Positions 42,995-52,268 of a DNA stretch of 64,000 nucleotides are shown here, piece by piece (the stretch's first letter is position 1; each line of letters opens with the position of its first letter). The position numbers and the translations under genes are program-made. The stretch is from Achromobacter xylosoxidans. Lineage in GTDB: Bacteria > Pseudomonadota > Gammaproteobacteria > Burkholderiales > Burkholderiaceae_B. Location of the stretch: assembly GCF_001457475.1 (NCBI RefSeq), contig NZ_LN831029.1, positions 1,116,001 through 1,180,000 of the forward strand, in the 5' to 3' direction. Under the pieces are notes generated by a model that saw nothing but the letters and a program-made list of their open reading frames with translations, was not told the origin of the DNA and searched no databases.

Positions 42995-43345
42995 ATGTCG
43001 GAACCCAAGAACGGCTGCGGCGCACTGGCGACCGGCGGCGTCGCGGCCGTCCTCGCCTCGGCCTGCTGCCTCGGCCCCCTTGTCCTGGTCGCGCTCGGCT
43101 TCTCTGGCGCGTGGATCGGCAACCTGACCGTGCTGGAGCCGTATCGGCCGATCTTCATCGGCGCAGCGCTCATCGCGCTGTTCTTCGCCTGGCGCAGCAT
43201 CTTCCGACCAGCCCATGCCTGCAAGCCCGGCGACGTTTGCGCCGTGCCCCAAGTGCGGACTGCCTACAAGGTGATCTTCTGGATCGTGGCCGCCCTGGTT
43301 CTGGTTGCCCTCGCGTTTCCCTACGTCCTGCCGCTGTTCTACTGA
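42995..43345 (+). CDS. merT: Mercuric ion transporter MerT
   Basis: 116 residues from the ATG at 42995, exactly the usual MerT length. Three membrane helices are visible, with the Cys pair ASACCLGPLVLVALGFSG in the first and a cytoplasmic Cys pair in FRPAHACKPGDVCAVPQ. It accepts Hg(II) from MerP and moves it to MerA in the cytoplasm. It is the first gene of the merTPA operon. Confidence 0.95.
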   Translation: MSEPKNGCGALATGGVAAVLASACCLGPLVLVALGFSGAWIGNLTVLEPYRPIFIGAALIALFFAWRSIFRPAHACKPGDVCAVPQVRTAYKVIFWIVAALVLVALAFPYVLPLFY

Positions 43346-43357
43346 AAGGAGATCACC

Positions 43358-45344
<1,987 letters not shown>

Positions 45345-45362
45345 GGAAAAGGGAGGTGTTCG

Positions 45363-46360
45363 ATGAACGCCTACAGCCGCGCCAACCGCCGCATCTACGC
45401 GGCCTTGTCCGATCCCCTGTCGGCCACCCACCGGCACCGCCTCGACGATCTGCTCAAGCGCCACGACAACGGCAAGACGACCTGGCTGGCCTGGCTGCGC
45501 CAGTCGCCCGTCAAGCCGAACTCGCGCCACATACTCGAACACATCGAGCGCCTCAAAGCCTGGCAGGCGCTCGACCTGCCTTCCGGCATCGAGCGGTCGG
45601 TGCACCAGAACCGCCTGCTCAAGATCGCCCGCGAAGGCGGCCAGATGACGCCCGCCGATCTGGCCAAGTTCGAGGCACAGCGCCGCTACGCGACCCTGGT
45701 GCGCTCGCCATCGAGGGCATGGCCACCGTCACCGACGAAATCATCGACCTGCACGACCGCATCCTGGGCAAGCTGTTCAACGCTGCCAAGCACAAGCATC
45801 AGCAGCAGTTCCAGGCGTCCGGCAAGGCGATCAACGCCAAGGTGCGGCTGGCCACCTCGATCAAGCAGGGCACGGTGACGGCCTCGCTGATGCTCAGGAA
45901 ACTCGGCAGCTACCCGCGCCAGAACGGCCTGGCCGTGGCGCTGCGCGAGCTGGGCCGCATCGAGCGAACGCTGTTCATCCTGGACTGGCTGCAAAGCGTC
46001 GAGCTGCGCCGCCGCGTGCATGCCGGACTGAACAAGGGCGAAGCCCGCAACGCGCTAGCCCGCGCCGTGTTCTTCAACCGGCTGGGCGAAATCCGCGACC
46101 GCAGTTTCGAGCAGCAGCGCTACCGGGCCAGCGGCCTCAACCTGGTGACGGCGGCCATAGTGTTGTGGAACACGGTCTATCTGGAACGGGCCTCAAACGC
46201 CTTACGCGGTCACGGCCAGACTGTCGATGACGCCCTGTTGCAGTACCTGTCGCCGCTGGGCTGGGAGCACATCAACCTGACCGGCGATTACCTCTGGCGC
46301 AGCAGCGCCAAGATCGGCGCGGGCAAGTTCAGGCCGCTACGACCGCTGCAACCGGCTTAG
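45363..46360 (+). pseudogene. Tn3-family transposase remnant
   Basis: Three pieces of a Tn3-type TnpA are fused. The first ([20 protein letters not shown] to [13 protein letters not shown]) is an internal N-terminal region. A one-base frameshift near 45700 separates it from [20 protein letters not shown] to [11 protein letters not shown]. At about 45847-45852 roughly 500 residues of core are missing, and the frame goes on with [20 protein letters not shown] to the C-terminus, whose stop lies in the right inverted repeat. The catalytic core is lost, so it cannot work. Sizes of missing parts are estimated from memory of the family. Confidence 0.88.
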
Positions 46361-46393
46361 CGTACGATTTTTTCCGTTTTCTGAGACGTCCCC
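46356..46393 (-). repeat. Right terminal inverted repeat of the mer transposon
   Basis: 38 bases, the inverted copy of the left repeat. The tnpA stop codon lies at its inner edge, as in other Tn3-family elements. Confidence 0.93.
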
Positions 46394-46708
46394 AATCAGT
46401 GCCGCATTGTCCTGGTCAAGGATCAGGGCGTGTACTTCCTCGCCGAGCGTGGGGAGCGTCGCCCGGATGGGCGCCAGGCACTGCTCGCCTACGCCGTCGG
46501 ATGCAACCCGGACACCGACCCGTTCGATGACTGGTGGCACCTCGCCGGCCGCGAGCTGGGCGGCGATGACTTCGCGGAGTATTTCGACCCGAAGGACGGC
46601 CTGTTCACGCGCCTCCAGCACTCGGCGGACGATCTCGTGCTTTCCGCCACCGCCACGCACCTGTCCTTAGCAGTGGTGCCTCCCGCCTGACGCGGCAACC
46701 GCCTCGCA

Positions 46709-46734
46709 GCCCCCGCATCGGGGGCCTTCTTTTG
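46709..46734 (+). terminator. Terminator after the DUF3085 gene
   Basis: GCCCCCG and CGGGGGC pair around CAT, followed by a T-rich run. It lies 18 bases after the restored stop. Confidence 0.82.
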
Positions 46735-46831
46735 TTCGCACCGCCGCCATCGCCGCGCGTGCGCGTTTGTCTCCAGCCGCCGAGGCACGCCCCGCCGGCC
46801 ACAACGCCGGCATGCCACCGGAGACAACCGC

Positions 46832-47282
46832 ATGAACACGCCATCGACCTCGCCGAGGCTGCACCTCCTACCGGTGTCGCTGCGCACGGCCAATGCATTC
46901 GTTCTGTCGCACCATCGCCACCACCGCCCGGTCCAGGGCGCGAAGTTCGCCCTGGCCGTCACGCTGAGCGACAGCGACCTGATCCACGGCGTGGCCATTG
47001 TCGGCCGCCCGGTCGCGCGGCACCTGGACGCTGGAAGTCACGCGGCTGTGCACCGACGGCACACCCAGCGCCTGCAGCAAGCTCTACGGCGCGGCCTGGC
47101 AGGCGGCAAGGGCGCTGGGCTACATACGCCTGCTCACCTACACCATGCCCGACGAAGGTGGCGCCAGCCTGCGCGCCGCCGGCTGGCGGCTGATCGGCGC
47201 GCGCGGTGGCGGCGCCTGGAGCCGTCCCGGCCGTCCGCGCGCCGATACCCCCGAGCACCTGCGCGGCGCCAAGTGCCTGTGA
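46832..47282 (+). pseudogene. XF1762-family gene with a frameshift
   Basis: The first frame encodes LHLLPVSLRTANAFVLSHHR followed by HHRPVQGAKFALAVTLSDSD and ends its similarity at VGRPVARHLD. At about 47024 the family match continues in another frame as TWTLEVTRLCTDGTPSACSK and AGWRLIGARGGGAWSRPGRP to a stop at 47282. The XF1762 family is a small GNAT-like protein of ICEs and phages, with unknown function. A net change of a few bases breaks it, unless this is a sequencing error. Confidence 0.75.
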
Positions 47283-47355
47283 CAGGCGCCGGGTGGCGCG
47301 GACAAAGGGAAGCGCCCGGGTGCCGATTGATTGCTGCCGCGCGCGCGAGGCCCCG

Positions 47356-47424
47356 CCATGCTGGCCCCATGCCTGCTGACGTCGTCAGCGACATGCCAGG
47401 CAACCATCGGTCTTCGAGGTTGCG
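47356..47424 (+). promoter_or_regulatory. Shared non-coding element, copy B
   Basis: CCATGCTGGCCCCATG, ACATGCC, AGGCA and TTCGAGGTTGC appear in the same order and near spacing as in copy A at 41241-41316. The 310-base gap 47283-47592 holds no supported gene. Confidence 0.45.
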
Positions 47425-47592
47425 GCGCAGTTCCCACTGCGTGACCGAGCCAGCTCGCACCGCATCCTTCCGCGAGCGGCCACCAGCCTCTGGTGGCGGA
47501 TGCTTTCGCCTTATCAACCCACCGCGGGGTCACGCACCTTCCCCGCATGCGTGGGCCGGTGTGTCTCCGCTTCATCCCAATGGAGATTCACC

Positions 47593-48498
47593 ATGAACAC
47601 CACGTCCAACGAGAAATCGTATTTCGACCTCCACACCTCGGGCATCGGCTACATCCAGCGTGTCCGTGAAGTGCCCGTCCGGGGCGGCCGCCGTGCGCAG
47701 CCTTTCCTGGCATGCACCATCGCCGCGCTGGTCGGCCCCGCCCGGGACCCCAGCTACCGCTACTTCGACGTCAAGGTCTCGGGTGCCGAGGCCAAGAAGC
47801 TCGTTCAGCGCTACATCGGCGTTGACGATCCCAAGCAGCGCCCGCTGGTGCGCTTTCGCCTCGGTGACCTGTGGGGCGATGTGTACATCCGCGACAAGGG
47901 TGAGCAGAAGGGTCAGGCCGCCGCGTCCCTCAAGGCGCGACTGCTCAAGGCCGAACTGATCGACCGGGCCGAACTGGCTTCGATCGAGCAGCACGAGTTG
48001 ATCACCCGCGGCATCGGCTATCTCAATCGTGTGAAGGACGTCACCCCAAAAGCTGGCGACTCGTTCCTCTCTTGCACCGTCGCGGCACTGGCCGGGCCTG
48101 TCGATGAACCGGAGTATCGGTACTTCGACACCATCGTCGCCACCCCGGAAGCCGAGCACCTGGTTCGCCGGTGCGTTCAGGCCGTCGAGGGTGACCGCAA
48201 GGTGCTGATCGCCTTCCGTCTGAACGACATGAAGATCGATCCGTACATCCGCACCAAGGGTGAGCACGCCGGGGAACCGGCCGCCAGCCTGGAATCGACG
48301 CTGGTCCACATCGGTCTCATCAAGATCGACGGCACCCAGGTCTATCCGACGAGCCAGGCGCAAGCCGAGGCGCCGCCGGCCGAAGACGCATCCGCGTCCG
48401 AAGCCGACGATGCCATCGACACGGCCACCGAGCCCGCCGAGCGCGAGCCCGAGGCGCAAGTCCAGGAGCAGGAGCCGGCATTGGCTGCTTCGTTCTGA
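47593..48498 (+). CDS. DUF3577/STY4534-family ICE protein with two domain copies
   Basis: 301 residues. Two homologous halves are clear: FDLHTSGIGYIQRVREVPVR with FLACTIAALVGPARDPSYRY, then LITRGIGYLNRVKDVTPKAG with FLSCTVAALAGPVDEPEYRY. The family name STY4534 is attached to island replication-type proteins, but the activity is unknown. The usual member has one copy of about 150 residues, so this is a tandem duplication. The C-terminal 50 residues are Ala/Glu-rich. Confidence 0.82.
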   Translation: MNTTSNEKSYFDLHTSGIGYIQRVREVPVRGGRRAQPFLACTIAALVGPARDPSYRYFDVKVSGAEAKKLVQRYIGVDDPKQRPLVRFRLGDLWGDVYIRDKGEQKGQAAASLKARLLKAELIDRAELASIEQHELITRGIGYLNRVKDVTPKAGDSFLSCTVAALAGPVDEPEYRYFDTIVATPEAEHLVRRCVQAVEGDRKVLIAFRLNDMKIDPYIRTKGEHAGEPAASLESTLVHIGLIKIDGTQVYPTSQAQAEAPPAEDASASEADDAIDTATEPAEREPEAQVQEQEPALAASF

Positions 48499-48643
48499 TC
48501 CGGCACGGCCTCTCACGGGGCCTTGTCGCTTTTCCTCCCCACGTACGCCGCGTCCCCAGGACGCGTGCTTGCGCATTTCATCCCCCGAGTTCCGCGTGGT
48601 CTCACGGCCACGCGGTTGTCGAATTTCTCAAAGGAGATCAGCC

Positions 48644-49471
48644 ATGTCTCTGGTATCCCGCTTTGCTCCGCAATCCCCGATCCTGCGCTCTGATCGCCCA
48701 CTCTCGGACGACCGCATTCGTGCCGTCGTTCCGTCGATCTTCGCCGACGCTCCACATGGGAGCCGGTCCGATCGGTATGCCTACATACCGACCTCGACCG
48801 TGCTGACCAAGCTGCGCCAGGAGGGCTTCGAGCCCTTCATGGTGTGTCAGACGCGCGTGCGCAACGAAGACCGGCGCGAGTACACGAAGCACCTCATCCG
48901 ACTTCGCCATGCAAGCCAGATCAACGGCGACGAGGCGAACGAGATCATCCTGCTCAACAGCCATGACGGCACGAGCAGCTATCAGATGCTCGCCGGCATG
49001 TTCCGGTTCGTCTGCCACAACGGCCTGGTTTGCGGTGACACCACCGCAGACATCCGCGTTCCCCACAAGGGCGACGTGGCCAGCCAGGTGATCGAAGGTG
49101 CCTACGGAGTCCTCGAAGGTTTCGAGCGCGTGCATAACGCGCGCGATGCGATGCGCACCATCACCCTCGATGAGGGCGAAGCGGAGGTCTTTGCGAACTC
49201 TGCGCTCGCACTCAAGTACGACGATCCGGCCAAGTCCACGCCTGTCACCGAGAGCCAACTGCTGGCCCCTCGGCGATGGGACGACCGCAAGAACGACCTG
49301 TGGGCCGTCTTCAACCGCGTCCAGGAGAACCTAGTCAAAGGGGGCCTGAACGGACGCACGGCCAACGGCCGCAATCAGCGCACCCGTCCGGTGCAAGGCA
49401 TCGACCAGAACCTGCGCCTGAACCGGGCGTTGTGGCTGCTGGCCGAAGGCATGCGCCAGCTCAAGGCGTGA
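48644..49471 (+). CDS. DUF932-family protein
   Basis: 275 residues from the ATG at 48644 with AAAGGAG. The DUF932 pattern is visible in LSDDRIRAVVPSIFADAPHG, HLIRLRHASQINGDEANEII and GMFRFVCHNGLVCGD. DUF932 proteins are widespread on plasmids and phages, often as single genes, with proposed but unproven roles in replication or defence modulation. A terminator-like hairpin follows the stop codon. Confidence 0.85.
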   Translation: MSLVSRFAPQSPILRSDRPLSDDRIRAVVPSIFADAPHGSRSDRYAYIPTSTVLTKLRQEGFEPFMVCQTRVRNEDRREYTKHLIRLRHASQINGDEANEIILLNSHDGTSSYQMLAGMFRFVCHNGLVCGDTTADIRVPHKGDVASQVIEGAYGVLEGFERVHNARDAMRTITLDEGEAEVFANSALALKYDDPAKSTPVTESQLLAPRRWDDRKNDLWAVFNRVQENLVKGGLNGRTANGRNQRTRPVQGIDQNLRLNRALWLLAEGMRQLKA

Positions 49472-49482
49472 TGCCACGCGGA

Positions 49483-49503
49483 CCTCGCCCACCTCGGGCG
49501 AGG
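49483..49503. repeat. Intergenic hairpin
   Basis: CCTCGCCC and GGGCGAGG are exact inverted copies around a 5-base loop, 12 bases after the DUF932 stop. Confidence 0.6.
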
Positions 49504-49565
49504 CCATTTCCTCTCATCCACCGGGTGCCGTCGGCGGCCCGTCATTCATCATCAGGAGAACCATC

Positions 49566-50255
49566 ATGGCAACCCCATCGGCTTCCGAGAAATCTGTTGC
49601 GCCCATCGTCGTCCCCGGCCAGCTCACGCTGCGTACCATCCGCGGCAAGAACGGCCCGTTCACGGTTGGCCGCCTCGCGACGCACCTCGGTACTTTCGAG
49701 GTCAAAGACCCGGAGCTGGAGCAGTACCCCGAAGGCAAGTACGACGGGGAATTCATCATCAGGTACATCTTCCCGAAGTCCTATCCGGTCGGCGGCGGCA
49801 TGCGGTTCGAGATCCGTGCCAGCCTCGACGGCATGACGCTCAACGGCATCGACAAACTCAGCCGCGACGAAGCCCGCAGCTTCGCCACCCAGGACGTCGA
49901 TCCGCTCGATGAAGAGCAAGGGGCGCAGCCTGCGGCAACGCCGGCCAAGCCCACCAAAGCGTCCAGGCCCGCCAAGCCCGCACCCGTGCAGGCGTCCGCG
50001 GACCCGCTGGTCGATACCACGCCCTTCGGCGTGGATGCGCCACCGCCTGCTACGGCCGCTGCCCCCGGCAGCACCGAAGACGGTGACGCCGCGCTCTTCG
50101 GCCTGCTGTGGCCGCTGGGCGAGTCCGTGAAACTGGATTCGACCATCGACCGCCGCACCCTGCGCGCGCAGATCGCCCGCCTGGGCGAGCTGGGCTACGC
50201 GCTGGACTTCAAGACGCAGGAGTGGAGCCGCCAGGCCGAACCAAAACCTGCGTGA
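49566..50255 (+). CDS. DUF3275-family ICE protein
   Basis: 229 residues with a strong ribosome binding site (AGGAG). The N-terminal 100 residues (VPGQLTLRTIRGKNGPFTVG and YDGEFIIRYIFPKSYPVGGG) match DUF3275, and a Pro/Ala/Lys-rich linker leads to a C-terminal winged-helix-like segment (LRAQIARLGELGYALDFKTQ). The family is restricted to ICE and plasmid backgrounds. Its role is unknown. Confidence 0.82.
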   Translation: MATPSASEKSVAPIVVPGQLTLRTIRGKNGPFTVGRLATHLGTFEVKDPELEQYPEGKYDGEFIIRYIFPKSYPVGGGMRFEIRASLDGMTLNGIDKLSRDEARSFATQDVDPLDEEQGAQPAATPAKPTKASRPAKPAPVQASADPLVDTTPFGVDAPPPATAAAPGSTEDGDAALFGLLWPLGESVKLDSTIDRRTLRAQIARLGELGYALDFKTQEWSRQAEPKPA

Positions 50256-50349
50256 TCGCAGACGCCGCATGCGCGGTGTTCTTCATCCACCCGCCGGGGT
50301 TCCTTTCCCATGCGGGGGAGGCCCTGGCCATTTTCTGGAGGTCTCCATC

Positions 50350-50691
50350 ATGTCCACCATCGCTTGCGATACCCCGCGTTCAACGCTGGATGAACCCGCG
50401 TGGCGGGACCTTTGCAAAGCGGCCGCCGCACACGCCCAGCGCGGTTGCGGCTTGTCCTACGACCACTACGTGACGCTCTTCAGTTCGGCGATCGACGCAC
50501 AGGCCAATCGTTTGCCGGATGAGCAACGTGCTCAGGCTCTCGAAATCGCGGCCCAGGAATGGGACTACGCAACACCTGCCGAACGGCAGGAAACCCAGGA
50601 CTGGAATGCGGAGCATGGCTATTGCTCGCACGGGATCGAGTTCGGCTACTGCCCGGCCGGTTGTGATCGAGACGATGACGACTGGGATTGA
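50350..50691 (+). CDS. Small conserved ICE hypothetical with Cys/His C-terminus
   Basis: 113 residues from the ATG at 50350. The C-terminal HGYCSHGIEFGYCPAGCDRD contains three Cys and two His, a possible metal-binding knuckle, and ends in an acidic tail. The N-terminal two thirds is helical. No family with a known role was recognised. It follows DUF3275 and precedes another small gene. Confidence 0.62.
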   Translation: MSTIACDTPRSTLDEPAWRDLCKAAAAHAQRGCGLSYDHYVTLFSSAIDAQANRLPDEQRAQALEIAAQEWDYATPAERQETQDWNAEHGYCSHGIEFGYCPAGCDRDDDDWD

Positions 50692-50795
50692 GGGCGACGC
50701 ATAGGTTCCTTCGCCGCAGATGCGGCATTCCATCACCCGCTGGGGGTTCTTCCCCACGGGGAGGCCTTCAGCTCAACTTTTCGAGGAGGCCTCTC

Positions 50796-51203
50796 ATGGG
50801 CTGGTATTTCTCAAACCAATCGCGGTCCGAACTGATCGCGGAACTGATCGCACCGCAAGAGACCGAGCGCGCCAGCGTCAAGGTCATCGCTCACACCCTG
50901 CGCGGCAACGTGCTGTGGTCCGTCGCCGAAGTGACCGCCAAGGTCGAAGGCGTGCATCGTGATCTCGCACCGGGCCAGTCCCTGCGCTACATCCGCTGCG
51001 ATCTGCTTGAACGAAGCGGCGGCCAGTGGGGCTACAAGTCCTTGGACGAGTCCATGCACCCGTACTACTACACGTGCCCGCTGTCCTATCTGGACCTCGC
51101 ACCGGAGCAGTCCGCCGACTGGCGTGCAGGCGTTCGCGCCTACCACGCCCGGCGGCGCACACCCACGGCATCCGCGGCATCCGCCGCGGCGTCGATGGCC
51201 TGA
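50796..51203 (+). CDS. DUF6927-like ICE hypothetical
   Basis: 135 residues from the ATG at 50796 with GAGGAGG. The opening MGWYFSNQSRSELIAELIAP and the LLERSGGQWGYKSLDESMHP motif followed by YYYTCP are conserved in small ICE and plasmid proteins, a family I recall as DUF6927. The role is unknown. The C-terminus is Ala/Ser-rich. The next gene begins 17 bases downstream. Confidence 0.65.
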   Translation: MGWYFSNQSRSELIAELIAPQETERASVKVIAHTLRGNVLWSVAEVTAKVEGVHRDLAPGQSLRYIRCDLLERSGGQWGYKSLDESMHPYYYTCPLSYLDLAPEQSADWRAGVRAYHARRRTPTASAASAAASMA

Positions 51204-51219
51204 GCCAGGAGGAACCGAC

Positions 51220-51480
51220 ATGGACCCGATCCTGGCAACGCTTCCGCCCTCGTTGCTGGCACTCGTTGAAGGGAGTTTGTCCAACGACGAAGTGTCCTCC
51301 GACGAGGAAATGCTGGCGTACTTCATCGACAACGGCCTCACCGAGGACCAGGCACGGCAGGCACTGACCTACCGCGACCAGTACCTCAACAACATCTACC
51401 TGGAAGGCTTCACGCCGATCACTTCGGCGGACGAGCCGCTTCACTTCAACCCGCACACCCGGCAGTTCGAGCCGGACTGA
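51220..51480 (+). CDS. Small conserved ICE hypothetical
   Basis: 86 residues from the ATG at 51220 with AGGAGG. It is acidic, with LATLPPSLLALVEGSLSNDE and AYFIDNGLTEDQARQALTYR, a helix-rich pattern. No family function is known. It is followed by a perfect intergenic hairpin (51499-51519). Confidence 0.6.
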   Translation: MDPILATLPPSLLALVEGSLSNDEVSSDEEMLAYFIDNGLTEDQARQALTYRDQYLNNIYLEGFTPITSADEPLHFNPHTRQFEPD

Positions 51481-51498
51481 GCGGTTTTCTTCCACCCC

Positions 51499-51519
51499 CT
51501 GGGGCAGTACTTGCCCCAG
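51499..51519. repeat. Intergenic hairpin
   Basis: CTGGGGCA and TGCCCCAG are exact inverted copies around GTACT, 38 bases before the next start. Confidence 0.6.
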
Positions 51520-51556
51520 CGGGCGGTGCTGTTCCCGTTCATCCGAGGACACCACC

Positions 51557-52204
51557 ATGCCCGCAAACACTTCTTCCACGCTGTACCGCATCGACGAATG
51601 CCCGGACGTGATGGCCGACGCCTGCGTCGGCGATGACCAGGGCAACCTGATCTTCCTGTCCATCTGGGCGCGGGACACCGCCGTCCAGCAGTTCCTCGCT
51701 CGCCTGACCCTCGGGCGCGACGAGCAGGGACTGGACCAGTTCCACGTCATCACCGACCAGGGCGGCAGCGTCCCGGTATTCATCGGCAACGTCGATCGCC
51801 TGGAAAAGCGCATCACGCGCGCGTACCGGCGGACGCTGTTCGGCTCGCTGTCCAACGTGTGGCTGTTCGACCGGCGCTGCGTCAAGCCCGACAAGGCCAA
51901 CGCCAGCGCATTGGCACTGCTGCCACGCGACAGCGCCCACAGGCTTGACCGCCTGTGGATGCTGGTGCGGGACACCTGCCCGTTGCCGCTGCTCGATCAC
52001 TGGCGCGAGACCGTGCTGGAACTGCTGCAAACCCGCGAGATGCTGGCCCGCCTTCCGTTCGCCCTCGGGCCGCTGGAAGGCCATCGGCTCGCCATCGACG
52101 TGCCGGCGCTGACCCTGGCGCTCGGCTCCCTGATCCGCAGCGACGCGCTCACCGCCTATCCGTATCCGGCCAAGATTTGGACGCCGGAAGCGGTAGCGGC
52201 TTGA
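51557..52204 (+). CDS. Conserved ICE hypothetical
   Basis: 215 residues. The N-terminus (TLYRIDECPDVMADACVGDD, then QGNLIFLSIWARDTAVQQFL) suggests a small alpha/beta domain, and the C-terminal half is helical (WRETVLELLQTREMLARLPF). No motif of known activity is seen. It is the last gene before the intron-split methyltransferase gene. Confidence 0.62.
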   Translation: MPANTSSTLYRIDECPDVMADACVGDDQGNLIFLSIWARDTAVQQFLARLTLGRDEQGLDQFHVITDQGGSVPVFIGNVDRLEKRITRAYRRTLFGSLSNVWLFDRRCVKPDKANASALALLPRDSAHRLDRLWMLVRDTCPLPLLDHWRETVLELLQTREMLARLPFALGPLEGHRLAIDVPALTLALGSLIRSDALTAYPYPAKIWTPEAVAA

Positions 52205-52268
52205 CCCACCCTCGGAGGCACGCCTTGGCGTACTTCCGTGTTTCATCCCCGCCAACCAGGAGACTTCC

